NCBI RefSeq assembly: GCF_039533685.1
Contig: NZ_BAAATZ010000003.1
Span: 62,001-126,000, forward strand
Reading direction: 5' to 3'
DNA: 64,000 nucleotides
Source: Actinocorallia aurantiaca
GTDB lineage: Bacteria > Actinomycetota > Actinomycetes > Streptosporangiales > Streptosporangiaceae
Of this stretch, positions 34,501 through 42,557 are shown in pieces. The notes beneath the pieces were generated by a model. The model made no database searches and was not told the origin of the DNA. It saw nothing but the letters and a program-made list of their open reading frames with translations. A program made the position numbers and the translations under genes. Within the stretch, counting starts at the first letter, position 1; each line of letters begins with the position of its first letter.

Positions 34501-34780
34501 CGGGCAGCCGGCAGTTGCGCAGTTCGTCGAGGAGCGGCCCGAGGTCGTCGCACATCTCCAGGTAGACGACCTTCGGCCGCTTCTCCCGCAGCCTCCGCGC
34601 CATGGCCAGCGCGGAGGACGGCGAGTGGTGGCACACCGGGAAGATCTCGAGGTCCTCGCGCAGCGCACGGTCGACGTCGTCGACCATGCCCGCGAGGATC
34701 CCGGACAGCGCGCCGGGCCCCTCGGCGAAGGCCCCGGCGGCGTCGAGCAGCTGTTCACGGAGTTCGGCGAAAGGCTTCAT
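31550..34780 (-). CDS. DUF5682-family protein of MoxR-VWA operon
   Basis: 1076 aa from ATG 34780, last gene of the operon, overlapping the ATPase by ATGA. The N-terminal domain (1-345) has FPVCHHSPSS (47-56), a following acidic VVYLEMCDD (71-79) and YVCGAFHAASR (275-285). This His/Glu/GxxH pattern recalls the TraB/Tiki/ChaN/EreA fold (inference). A 16-residue tandem repeat (410-521) acts as a linker. The C-terminal half (530-1076) is helical, with GWCVDIVRLARRNGYQASTADA and PTPYDFQDAAV. Function unknown; always seen with MoxR and VWA partners as far as I know. Confidence 0.85.
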   Translation of the reverse strand: MKPFAELREQLLDAAGAFAEGPGALSGILAGMVDDVDRALREDLEIFPVCHHSPSSALAMARRLREKRPKVVYLEMCDDLGPLLDELRNCRLPVALQAFATELDGFPAAWAPLSVIAPITEASAEYQAIAYALETPGVELVPVDRSSDHVFQWEPRERAEPAGKAAPDEEAALHGDSVGVELGDLRPRFAELEEHLLHHGKVRHWSEWWDQYVEQPLSGADYDTYRQVMVMIGSLFRRLRRDGDDHRDEERERYMWTRMREHLASSGTDPADCLYVCGAFHAASRVEQFGAASTAPYEITPRTGTRWQYGLIPSSHSAIEAQFGLAPGSVSIASATWSKALRRGGVEPFRLKGQKGTRRQTGGLPSAASPSGGADPSFRREENTLQQTAPTASGPAVGRATELPAGLPEQAGPGATEPQAQEGAQQAGPDVAEPQAREGAQQAGPGATEPQAQEGAQQAGPGATEPQAQEGAQQAGPGATEPQAREGAQQAGSGAAEPQAREGAQQAGSGAAEPQAQEGAQRAAAFGSSGRVDDRLSGFLASPPAQDGLDEAELLGWCVDIVRLARRNGYQASTADAIAVFETSVLLANMRNRRRPTPYDFQDAAVTCIEKETVPGRRDVARLCEILLGGDRIGQVGYESLPPLARDVLDRLEPLGLDLQKRTIQRALLDLKARPELNQCSDLLWILQRLLPQGTVRPIMGSRGLGERSIQESWDLALGRDQRALVELGYEGVSVEQVLEQRLRRAVWDPKATASTALAAVEDAVRLLPGQRLPDELGARAVELLSAERDVDDAPEVLRRIRRLLSHYRATQPALPRWCESFVTTGYAHYCTLLPTAFTEEETGLRQVAAMLGFLFGMESLALSLGCDHAQLEIAVRQSHPESPAKTALLWAVRSRLGLLSQDELRSLSDGLLDNPFTLEAFPHYLSGFIHSLDPVPAMTPFVVELMSKAFARLPDSVLLPWLPKLITALRAEARELVPVLVREAARTFPAALPVLDAWTPPWSAQRPPTTTRRPVESGPAAALLAAHPQTCEAVAALLGHDPVWRESAPTAEGPEEAAALLTRHPETATAVAALL
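33218..33553 (-). repeat. Seven 48-bp tandem repeats in DUF5682 gene
   Basis: Seven in-frame copies of a 48-bp unit coding QAG(P/S)GATEPQA(Q/R)EGAQ. Copies are nearly identical at DNA level, varying mainly at the Gln/Arg and Pro/Ser positions, which points to recent expansion. An in-frame length-variable linker is expected. Confidence 0.93.
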
Positions 34781-35892
34781 GACAGCTTCGCGATCGCCTC
34801 TCGCCCGCCCTCGAGGAAGCCCTTCCACGGGCCGTCCCCGTCGTTCTTGGAGCGGGGTTCGACGACGCCGTGCCAGAACTTGTTGAGGATCGCGAGGTCC
34901 TCGGGGCTGCGCCGGGCCAGGGATCCCACCAGCGAGCCGGCGAGCGTCTCGGGCCGCAGGGTGCGGTCGCCGAAGAACTGGCTGTGCAGGATGGCGTCCT
35001 CCAGCACGCCGATCTGCTCGGCCGTCGACAGCGCCGACTCCAGCCGCTCGTCGTCGCTGCTCGCCGACGCGGCGGCCGTCCGCAGGTCGGCGAAGCTCTG
35101 CAGCAGGACGTCCAGCAGCGTGGGCGGCACGTCCAGCTCGATCCGGTGGCGGCGCAGCAGCTCCACGGTGCGGAACCGGACGATCTCGGCTTCGCTCTTC
35201 TTGCTCGTCACGACCGGGATGCGCACGAAGTTGAACCGCCGCTTCAGCGCCGACGACAGGTCGTTCACGCCGCGGTCGCGGCTGTTGGCCGTGGCGATGA
35301 TGGAGAACCCGGGCTTGGCGAAGACGATGTTGTCGTCGTTCAGCTCGGGGATGGACACGTACTTCTCCGACAGGATGGAGATGAGGGCGTCCTGCACGTC
35401 GCTGGTGGAGCGGGTGAGCTCCTCGAACCGGCCGACGACGCCCTGCTCCATCGCCGTCATGATCGGCGAGGGGATCATCGACTCGCGCGACTGCCCCTTG
35501 GCGATGACCATGGAGACGTTCCACGAGTACTTGATGTGGTCCTCGGTGGTGCCGGCGGTGCCCTGCACGACCAGGGTCGAGTTGCGGCAGATCGCGGCCG
35601 ACAGCAGCTCGGCGAGCCAGCTCTTGCCGGTTCCCGGGTCGCCGATGAGCAGCAGGCCCCGGTCGGACGCGAGCGTCACGATGCTGCGCTCGACGAAGCT
35701 GCGGTCGCCGAACCACTTCTGCGGGATCTCGCGCTCCAGCCCGTCGGAGCGCTCGGATCCGAGGACGAACAGCCGGACCATGCGGGGGCTGAGCCGCCAG
35801 GAGAACGGCTTGGGCCCGTCGTCTATCGACTCGAGCCAGTCGAGCTCCTCGGCGTACTTCACTTCGGCGGGGGCGCGGAGCATGTCGCTCAT
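34777..35892 (-). CDS. MoxR-type AAA+ ATPase
   Basis: 371 aa (SD AGGAGA). Walker A GDPGTGKS at 84-91; the Walker B region reads GRFEELTR (about 154-161), with Glu in place of the usual Asp before the catalytic Glu. Sensor-1 ATANSRDRG and arginine finger LKRRF follow. MoxR ATPases remodel protein complexes together with VWA proteins (RavA-ViaA, CoxD-CoxE). It starts 10 bp after the VWA gene and overlaps DUF5682 by 4 bp. Confidence 0.93.
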   Translation of the reverse strand: MSDMLRAPAEVKYAEELDWLESIDDGPKPFSWRLSPRMVRLFVLGSERSDGLEREIPQKWFGDRSFVERSIVTLASDRGLLLIGDPGTGKSWLAELLSAAICRNSTLVVQGTAGTTEDHIKYSWNVSMVIAKGQSRESMIPSPIMTAMEQGVVGRFEELTRSTSDVQDALISILSEKYVSIPELNDDNIVFAKPGFSIIATANSRDRGVNDLSSALKRRFNFVRIPVVTSKKSEAEIVRFRTVELLRRHRIELDVPPTLLDVLLQSFADLRTAAASASSDDERLESALSTAEQIGVLEDAILHSQFFGDRTLRPETLAGSLVGSLARRSPEDLAILNKFWHGVVEPRSKNDGDGPWKGFLEGGREAIAKLS

Positions 35893-35902
35893 GGGGGGTC
35901 TC

Positions 35903-37204
35903 CTAGTCGAGGAAGTTCTTGAGCTCGAAGACGAGCTTGCGGATGTGGCCCGAGATCACGGGGGTGCCCAGGTCCTTCAGGCGCTGGCGGTACCAGGGAT
36001 CGACGCTCTGGTGGCCGGAGCTGTTCACCGAGCCGACGGGGATGAACTTCACCCCGGAGCGGTGCACGGACGTGAAGTCGTCGATCAGTGACCGGTCGTC
36101 GTAGAAGTCGGAGATCCACACCAGGACGGTGTTGCGCGGATCGGCGATCTTCGGCCGGGCGAGGGACATCGCGACGGTGCCGTTCGTGCCGCCGCCGAGC
36201 GTCGTGCGCAGCAGCACCTCGAACGGGTCGTGCACCCACGGGGTCAGGTCGAGCGCCCGGGTGTCGTAGGCGATGAGGTGCACGTCGACCTTGGGCAGCC
36301 CGGCGAAGATCGACGCGAGGATGGTGCAGTTCACCATCGAGTCGACCATCGACCCGGACTGGTCGACCACCACGATCAGCCTGGCGGGCGTGGTGCGCTT
36401 GGCCGTCTGCTTGTAGAAGAGCCTGTCGACGTAGAGGCGCTCGTCCTCCGGGCTCCAGTTGACGAGGTTCTTCCAGATCGTGCGGTCGAGGTCGAGGTTG
36501 CGGAACACCCGCTTGGGCGGCACCGACCGGTCGATCTTCCCGGTGCTGGTCTGCTGGACCTGGGTGCGCAGCACCTCGGCGACCTCGTCGACGTACCTGC
36601 GGATCAACGCCTTGGCGTTGGCCAGCGCCACGCCCGACAGGTTGGACTTGTCCCGCAGCAGCTGTTCGATGAGCGACATGCTCGGCTTGAGCTGCCGGGC
36701 CAGCGCCGGATCGGCCAGCACCTCGCGCAGCCGCATCCGGCGGACGAGGTCGCCTTCCAGCCCGGCCAGGACGCCCCGCATCTCGCCGGAGCACTCCGAG
36801 CCCATCGCCTGTTCGAGCCAGCCGCGGTCGCGCTGCCAGTCGGCGAGCCCGGAGGCCGTCACCTCGCCCGTCCCGGTGGCGAACACGTTGAGCAGCAGCT
36901 TGGAGATCAGCGCGGCCCGGCGCACCTGCTCGCCGGAGCCCTCATCCAGGTCCTCCGTCGCGGCCAGCCCCCGGAACTCCGCGTCGAGGCCGGGGAAGCG
37001 CTGCACCAGGTTGTCGACCGAGATCCCCGGGTCGAGCAGCGCGGGCGGCAGTCCGAGGTCGTCGACGACGGCCACGCTCGCGGACTCCAGCGACGGCTGC
37101 TCCTCGGGGTCGAACAATCGGGACAGGAGCCGCCAGTAGAGCACCTGCCGCCGGTTGGCGTCGGAGCCGACGCCGGACGCGTTCGTCGATGCGGTCTCGT
37201 TCAT
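35903..37204 (-). CDS. VWA-domain protein, CoxE-like
   Basis: 433 aa. N-terminal helical region (1-270) and a VWA domain with complete MIDAS: DQSGS at 281-285, Thr340 in LGGGTN, Asp366 in WISDF. The domain is expected to bind Mg2+ and act as adaptor between the MoxR ATPase and a client. It overlaps the preceding gene by ATGA. No membrane segment. Confidence 0.93.
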   Translation of the reverse strand: MNETASTNASGVGSDANRRQVLYWRLLSRLFDPEEQPSLESASVAVVDDLGLPPALLDPGISVDNLVQRFPGLDAEFRGLAATEDLDEGSGEQVRRAALISKLLLNVFATGTGEVTASGLADWQRDRGWLEQAMGSECSGEMRGVLAGLEGDLVRRMRLREVLADPALARQLKPSMSLIEQLLRDKSNLSGVALANAKALIRRYVDEVAEVLRTQVQQTSTGKIDRSVPPKRVFRNLDLDRTIWKNLVNWSPEDERLYVDRLFYKQTAKRTTPARLIVVVDQSGSMVDSMVNCTILASIFAGLPKVDVHLIAYDTRALDLTPWVHDPFEVLLRTTLGGGTNGTVAMSLARPKIADPRNTVLVWISDFYDDRSLIDDFTSVHRSGVKFIPVGSVNSSGHQSVDPWYRQRLKDLGTPVISGHIRKLVFELKNFLD

Positions 37205-38592
37205 CTGCGGAGCAACCTCCCCGCCCGCTCGCGCAGCACGGACACCGAGTTGCCGGACCTGGCCTCGGCCTTCACGACCTTGGGGTCGGTGGGGCCCAGC
37301 GCCCAGTCGCCGTTGTGCGCCTGGACGGGCTTGCGCCTCACCGAGGCCTGCACCGCGAGGGGCTGCACCTTCCAGCGGCCCGCGTCCCAGCGGACCAGCC
37401 CGACGCACGCCGAGGACGCGGCGACGAGCTCCGGCGTGATCGGACCGCAGGACGGCAGGCGGTCGAGGTCGAGATCGAGGACGCTCCCGTCCAGTTCGAG
37501 GCGCCCGTCCCCGACCGTGTACCCCTCGATCAGCACGGGCTCGGAGATGCGCACCGGGTGGCGCTCCAGCGGGGGCACCGCGGGGGCGAGCGCGCCCGCG
37601 AGCAGGAGGCGGGCGGTGGTGAACGGGTCGGCGGGCTCGCCCGCGACGGCCAGGCCGTCCTGCCACACCAGGTCGCCTCCTGCCAGCAGCGGCATGTCGG
37701 AGACCTCCAGGACGCGCCGTTCGGCCAGCGCGCCCAGCAGCACAGGGTGGTCCCCCAGCAGCTTCCACACCGACGGGCCGGAGATCGTGTCGACCTTCGC
37801 CGCCGCGACGCTCGCCCGGACCAGCCGGTTCTCCCCGCCGCCGCCGGAGGGCTCGAGGACCGCGTGCACCTGGGCCTGGACCGCCGTGTCGTGCTCGTGC
37901 ACGTCGACCCCGAGCACCAGCAGCCGGCCCGACACCCGCTCGGCGGGCTCTGCCGCGCCGGCCCGTCCGCCGGCCTGCGCGAGCAGCAGCGCGCGCGACC
38001 AGAGGTCGGCCCACCGCCGGACGGGCACCCGGTCGGCCGTCGCGACCGGGCACGACGCCCGGAGCTCCGCCGCCAGCCCGTCGAGCAGGACGGCGGACCG
38101 CCGCAGCTCCGGCACCGCGAGCAGGGACTCGATCACCCGGTCGGCGGAGGAGACGAGGTCGTGGTCGACGCCGCGCCAGCCCGTGAGGGCCAGTTCGTGC
38201 AGCCAGGCCCGGCACCCGCCGAGCAGGTCCTCCCGCTCCGGGGGGACAGGCCGCGTCCAGGAGTCCCTGGCCCGTCCGAGCGCGGTGTCGAGTCCGTCGA
38301 GCAGCGCGTCGTGCACCGCTCCGAGCAGCGCGACCCTGCCTCCGGCGAGCACCGTGAGGTGCTCCTCCGAGGCCGAGCCGGCGGTGGTCTTCCCGACGGC
38401 GTCCTCGGCGGCGGCGCCGAGCGGGGAGGAGGCCAGCGCCCCGGCCAGCGCGCCCAGCGCGGCGCCGCGCTCGGCGTCGATCCGGGTGAACCCGTGGACG
38501 AGGACGTCGTCGAATCCGGCCACCAGGCCGAGCGCCTCTTCCACCCCGGCGGGGGCCGTGCCGAGCAGTCCGGCGAGCTGTACCGCGAGCAT
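37201..38592 (-). CDS. Unknown protein of MoxR-VWA operon
   Basis: 463 aa from ATG 38592, which overlaps the SWIM gene stop. Rich in Ala/Leu/Val, without clear membrane helices or catalytic motifs. N-terminal half helical (GTAPAGVEEALGLVAGF, GRVALLGAVHDALLDGLDTAL), C-terminal half beta-rich (RLELDGSVLDLDLDRLPS). The C-terminus is basic. I do not recognise it; conserved coupling suggests a client-binding or structural component of the ATPase complex. Confidence 0.8.
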   Translation of the reverse strand: MLAVQLAGLLGTAPAGVEEALGLVAGFDDVLVHGFTRIDAERGAALGALAGALASSPLGAAAEDAVGKTTAGSASEEHLTVLAGGRVALLGAVHDALLDGLDTALGRARDSWTRPVPPEREDLLGGCRAWLHELALTGWRGVDHDLVSSADRVIESLLAVPELRRSAVLLDGLAAELRASCPVATADRVPVRRWADLWSRALLLAQAGGRAGAAEPAERVSGRLLVLGVDVHEHDTAVQAQVHAVLEPSGGGGENRLVRASVAAAKVDTISGPSVWKLLGDHPVLLGALAERRVLEVSDMPLLAGGDLVWQDGLAVAGEPADPFTTARLLLAGALAPAVPPLERHPVRISEPVLIEGYTVGDGRLELDGSVLDLDLDRLPSCGPITPELVAASSACVGLVRWDAGRWKVQPLAVQASVRRKPVQAHNGDWALGPTDPKVVKAEARSGNSVSVLRERAGRLLRR

Positions 38593-39098
38593 CAGCGCGC
38601 CACCCCCGTCGAAGGGAACCAGTGCAGTTCGGGGACGGGCACCGTGGTGCCGGGGACCTCCAGATACGCCAGGTGCCGCAGGAACCGGCTGAACACCACC
38701 GCCGCGTCCGCGGACTCCGGCGAGCCGTCCAGGGCGCCCACGAGGTCGCCGCCCTCGGCGACCTCGACCCGCAGGTAGCGCGCGACCCGCTCCAGCCCGT
38801 ACTGCAGCACCGCCTCGTCGGCGAGTGACCGCAGGTGCTTGCACGGGGCTCCGCGCAGCCCGCCGCACGGGCGGTTGTTGTTCGTCCGGCAGTTGTAGCC
38901 GTGGTCCCCGGCGGAGATCGAGGAGACGTACACCCGGCCGATGTCCGAGCCGCTCGACACGACGCCCTGCAACCGCCCGTCCGCGAGCTCGACGAAGGGG
39001 ACCTTCGCCAGTTTGCGCGCCCGTGCGGGCGGCACCACCCGCACGGTGCTGAGCCGTTCCCAGCCGGCCTCATCCGCGTCCAAGTCCTCGCCCCCCAT
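38592..39098 (-). CDS. SWIM zinc-finger protein
   Basis: 168 aa, first gene of the operon. Zinc-binding residues Cys in YNCRTNNNRPCGG and the CKH end (CGGLRGAPCKHL) match SWIM (CxC...CxH), with a longer spacing in the first pair. It precedes a helical tail and shares the GSDIGRVYVSS segment typical of SWIM proteins next to MoxR-VWA genes. SWIM domains bind DNA or protein. Coupled to the next gene by ATGA. Confidence 0.8.
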   Translation of the reverse strand: MGGEDLDADEAGWERLSTVRVVPPARARKLAKVPFVELADGRLQGVVSSGSDIGRVYVSSISAGDHGYNCRTNNNRPCGGLRGAPCKHLRSLADEAVLQYGLERVARYLRVEVAEGGDLVGALDGSPESADAAVVFSRFLRHLAYLEVPGTTVPVPELHWFPSTGVAR

Positions 39099-39325
39099 CG
39101 CTCTCGATCATGGGTCGGCAAGTTACTCACACGCTCCGACAAAATCGGTTCGCTCCGTCCACAGCTTCCTGTGAAGCGAAAAAATGCCCTGCGATCAGGG
39201 CGTTTAGCCGTTTCGGCCGGCTCTTCCCGGAGCCGGGCGCCCGGCGCCCGGCCGAGCCGAGAGCTTCCGCGAGCGACGCGATGTCTCCGCGTCGGCGCCT
39301 CCGCTCAGCGGACGGCCCGCGCGGT

Positions 39326-39973
39326 TCAGCGGAGCCGGTGGTGCAGGGGCGCGGCCAGATCCGTGGTGGTCAGCAGGAGGGCGACGGTGTAGTCGACGAG
39401 GTGGTCGCGGTCGATGGACAGGTCGCCGCGCAGCCAGGCGGTGAGGAGGTCCCACAGGCCGGAGGTGAGGGTCAGGGCGGTCAGCTCCAGGTCGGTGTCC
39501 GACAGGGGGAGCGGGTCGAGCACCTCGTGGGTCTGGGCGACGAAGATGCCGGTCAGGCCGTGGATGATCTGGCGCCTGCGCTCCTGGAGCAGGAGGTTGG
39601 CGGGGAACTCGTGGGCCAGGACGTGGGCGCGGCGCGGGTCGGCGGTGAGGAAGTCGACGATGGCGTTCACCGAGGCGCGGATCCGGGCCTTCAGGTCGCG
39701 GGGGGAGCGCCGGGCGGCGTCCAGGATCACGGCGGTGCCCTGCTCCGCCTGGTCGTCGACGATCGCCAGCAGCAGGGCGTCCCGGTCGGTGAAGTTCTCG
39801 TAGAAGTACCGGTCGTTGAGGCCGGCCCGGGTGCACACTCCCCGGACGGTGGTGGCGGCCCAGCCGCTGGTGCCCAGCAGTTCCAGGCCCGCCTCCAGCA
39901 GCGCGGCGCGGCGGAGGGCCCGGCGCTGCTCGGCGGGCACCCCGCGGTAGGGGCGGGTGCGTGGGGACGTCAC
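39326..39973 (-). CDS. TetR-family regulator of P450 operon
   Basis: 215 aa from GTG 39973. HTH at about 15-65 (GWAATTVRGVCTRAGLNDRYFYENF) and a helical ligand domain. Divergent from a steroid-type P450 operon with a strong palindrome between. The 227 bp between this gene's end and the SWIM operon start (39099-39325) show no gene. Confidence 0.9.
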   Translation of the reverse strand: MTSPRTRPYRGVPAEQRRALRRAALLEAGLELLGTSGWAATTVRGVCTRAGLNDRYFYENFTDRDALLLAIVDDQAEQGTAVILDAARRSPRDLKARIRASVNAIVDFLTADPRRAHVLAHEFPANLLLQERRRQIIHGLTGIFVAQTHEVLDPLPLSDTDLELTALTLTSGLWDLLTAWLRGDLSIDRDHLVDYTVALLLTTTDLAAPLHHRLR

Positions 39974-40027
39974 GGTTCCCGATTGTGCCGTACCTCTTGA
40001 CGCCGCCACGAATTTTGGTGATCGTTG

Positions 40028-40047
40028 ACACCAGATATTTCTGGTGT
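40028..40047. promoter_or_regulatory. TetR operator for P450 operon
   Basis: Perfect palindrome with 8-bp arms ACACCAGA / TCTGGTGT and a 4-bp AT spacer. An extra half-site CACACCAGAAA follows at 40053-40063. Sits between the divergent TetR and P450 starts. Confidence 0.8.
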
Positions 40048-40097
40048 TCTTGCACACCAGAAATGGATCGCGGCAACGGCGGGAAAGGCGGTCACCG

Positions 40098-41462
40098 GTG
40101 ACCACGGACTACTCGGCAGGACCCTCTGGGTTGGCCCTCGAGGACATCGACCTGGGTGATCTTCGCTTCTGGCAGCGTCCCCTGGACGAGCGGGCGCAGG
40201 GGTTCGCCGTGCTGCGGGCCCAGCCCGCCCCGCAGTTCTTCACCCTCCCCAAGATGCCCTTCCTCGGCCAGCCGCCCGGCTCCTGGGCGCTCGTCCGGCA
40301 CGCCGACGTGGCGGAGGCCAGCCGCAACCCCGAGGTGTTCAGCAGCGAGCCGACCGCCACCCAGCCGACCGACGCGCCGCGCATCGTCGACAGGTTCTTC
40401 CGCTCGATGATCGACATGGACGATCCGCGACATGCCAAGATCCGCCGGATCGTGTCCCGCGCGTTCAGCCCCCGGATGCTGTCCAAGGCCGAGGACGACA
40501 TCGCCGGCCGGGCCAAGCGCATCGTGGACGGGCTGATCGCGGCCGGCCCCGGAGTGGACTTCGTGGCCAACGCGGCGGTGCGGCTGCCCGTCGAAGTCAT
40601 CTGCGACATGCTCGGCATCCCGCCCGAGCAGCACGCGACGGTGGTGGCGCTGACCAACATCAGCACCGGTTACACCGACCCCGAATACGTCGGCGCCACC
40701 CTGGACTACAGCAGCGGCACCGGCAAGATGAGCCACCTCGGGATGATGCGGTCGATGGGCACGATCGCCTGGGCGGGCTGGCGGCTGCACCGCCTCGCGG
40801 CCAAGCTCGGCAAGGAGCGCATCGCCAACCCCACCGACGACCTCACCTCCGCGCTGGTGAACGCCAACCTCGACGGCGAGCAGCTGACCCCGCAGGAGTT
40901 CGGCGCGTTCTTCCTGCTGCTGGTGGTGGCGGGCAACGAGACCACCCGCAACGCCATCGCCCACGGCCTGAAGCTGTTCACCGACCACCCCGACCAGCGG
41001 GCGCTGCTGATGGAGGACTTCGACGGACGCATCGGCGGAGCCGTCGAGGAGATCGTCCGCTACGCCAGCCCGGTCATCTTCATGCGCCGCAACGTCACCC
41101 GCGACCACGAGATGAACGGCCACCTGTACCGCAAGGGCGACAAGGTGATGCTGTACTACCCGTCCGCCAACCGCGACGAGGCGGTCTTCACCGACCCCGA
41201 GAAGTTCGACATCACCCGCTCGCCGAACCCGCACATCGGCTTCGGAGGCCCCGGCCCGCACTTCTGCCTGGGCGCCAACCTGGCCCGCCGGGAGATCACG
41301 GTGATGTTCCGGGAGCTGTTCACCCGCCTGCCCGACATCCGCTCCGAAGGCGAACCGGACCGGCTGCTGTCCGGCTTCATCAACGGATACAAGCGCCTGA
41401 ACTGCACCTTCACCCCTCCGTCCACGATTCCGGCCGGCCGTTCCGCGAGTGAAGGCTCCTGA
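40098..41462 (+). CDS. Cytochrome P450, steroid-type (CYP124/125/142-like)
   Basis: 454 aa from GTG 40098. I-helix VAGNETTRNA, then SANRDE meander and heme loop FGGPGPHFCLG with ligand Cys390. The NETTRN and GGPGPHFCLGANLARRE forms are typical of the CYP124/125/142 group that oxidises cholesterol side chains or branched lipids at the terminal carbon. Subgroup assignment is an inference from motifs. First gene of a three-gene operon under the TetR operator. Confidence 0.9.
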   Translation: MTTDYSAGPSGLALEDIDLGDLRFWQRPLDERAQGFAVLRAQPAPQFFTLPKMPFLGQPPGSWALVRHADVAEASRNPEVFSSEPTATQPTDAPRIVDRFFRSMIDMDDPRHAKIRRIVSRAFSPRMLSKAEDDIAGRAKRIVDGLIAAGPGVDFVANAAVRLPVEVICDMLGIPPEQHATVVALTNISTGYTDPEYVGATLDYSSGTGKMSHLGMMRSMGTIAWAGWRLHRLAAKLGKERIANPTDDLTSALVNANLDGEQLTPQEFGAFFLLLVVAGNETTRNAIAHGLKLFTDHPDQRALLMEDFDGRIGGAVEEIVRYASPVIFMRRNVTRDHEMNGHLYRKGDKVMLYYPSANRDEAVFTDPEKFDITRSPNPHIGFGGPGPHFCLGANLARREITVMFRELFTRLPDIRSEGEPDRLLSGFINGYKRLNCTFTPPSTIPAGRSASEGS

Positions 41463-41465
41463 TCG

Positions 41466-42557
41466 TTGGAGGACGCCGACCGGCCTGAAGTGAAGGCGTG
41501 GGAGACGTTCGTCGACTCCTTGCAGACGGCCGGACGGCGGCTGGCCGCCGACACCGAGAACCTGGACGAGCTGGAACGGGCGGACGGATTCCGCGCGCTC
41601 ATACGCGGACTGCACAACCAGCTCGCCCGGTTCGAGGTCGACCGGGAGCGGCCGGAACTGGTGCCGTTCAACGGGTGGCGGCAGAAGTTCTTCATGGACA
41701 ACCCGGACTTCCGCTACTGGGTGGCCGACATCCGTCCAGGCCGCCGCTACCGCGTCACGGGGAACCCGGGCGCGGCCGTCTACGCCTCGATCACGGTCTA
41801 CGCCGGATCGGGGCGGGCGGGAGCCGAGGCCGTCGCCCGTCTCGACAGCGACGAACTCCGCTTCGACGAGGCGGGGAACTTCACCGTCACGCTCGGCGGG
41901 GACCGTCCCGAGGAAGGCGACTGGCTGCCGCTTCCCGAGAAGACGACCGCACTGTGGGTCCGGTACTTCCACGACGACGCCGGGGACGAGACGGGCTGGT
42001 GCGCCATCGACCCGGTCGACCCGGCCGTATCCGTGCCGCCGCCCATCGACCCGGCCCGATTCACCCACCATCTCGACCGCCTCGCCGGAACGGTGTCCTT
42101 CCTCCCCGCGGCCTTCTCGATGGCCGCGGACGCCGACCGGGCGCGGCCCAACGAGATCCGCCACTGGTCGGAGATGACCGGCGGCGCCGTCTACACCGAA
42201 CCCGGCATCCACTACCTGCGAGGCGGGTGGGAGCTCGAGCCGGGAGAAGCCCTGGTACTCGAAGGTGACGCGGCGCCGTGCCGTTACTGGAACGTCCTGC
42301 TCTACAGCCGCTTCCTCAACTCCCTCGACCACCGGCACCGCTCCGTGTCCCGTACCGGCGGCACCGCGACCGTCAAGGACGGCCGATACCGCTTCGTGCT
42401 CGCGGCGGAAGATCCCGGCCCGTCCGCCGGGGACTGGTTGGACACCGAAGGACGCCCGTTCGGGATCGTCGTCCTGCGCTGGCTGCGTCCCGAGCACACA
42501 CCCGCCCTGCCGTCAGTTCGGCGCTGCCGTGTCGAGGACCTGCGGAACGAGAGATGA
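41466..42557 (+). CDS. DUF1214-like protein
   Basis: 363 aa from TTG 41466, four bases after the P450 stop; GAAGG lies nine bases before. C-terminal segment RFVLAAEDPG, then WLDTEGRPFGIVVLRWL is the DUF1214 hallmark; the middle has beta-rich GDRPEEGDWLPLPEKTTALWVRY. No signal peptide. Function unknown; in mycobacteria such proteins occur near steroid and lipid genes. Overlaps the sulfotransferase by 4 bp. Confidence 0.8.
   Translation: MEDADRPEVKAWETFVDSLQTAGRRLAADTENLDELERADGFRALIRGLHNQLARFEVDRERPELVPFNGWRQKFFMDNPDFRYWVADIRPGRRYRVTGNPGAAVYASITVYAGSGRAGAEAVARLDSDELRFDEAGNFTVTLGGDRPEEGDWLPLPEKTTALWVRYFHDDAGDETGWCAIDPVDPAVSVPPPIDPARFTHHLDRLAGTVSFLPAAFSMAADADRARPNEIRHWSEMTGGAVYTEPGIHYLRGGWELEPGEALVLEGDAAPCRYWNVLLYSRFLNSLDHRHRSVSRTGGTATVKDGRYRFVLAAEDPGPSAGDWLDTEGRPFGIVVLRWLRPEHTPALPSVRRCRVEDLRNER

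Noticed and set aside
31550..35716. Longer 1388-aa version of the DUF5682 protein
   Set aside because: The extra 312 codons lie in the wrong frame over the MoxR gene. ATG 34780 overlapping the MoxR stop fits the operon.
36230..38778. Large plus-strand frames over the VWA operon
   Set aside because: Antisense shadows: Ser/Arg/Pro-rich translation, while the minus genes have full MIDAS and domain motifs.
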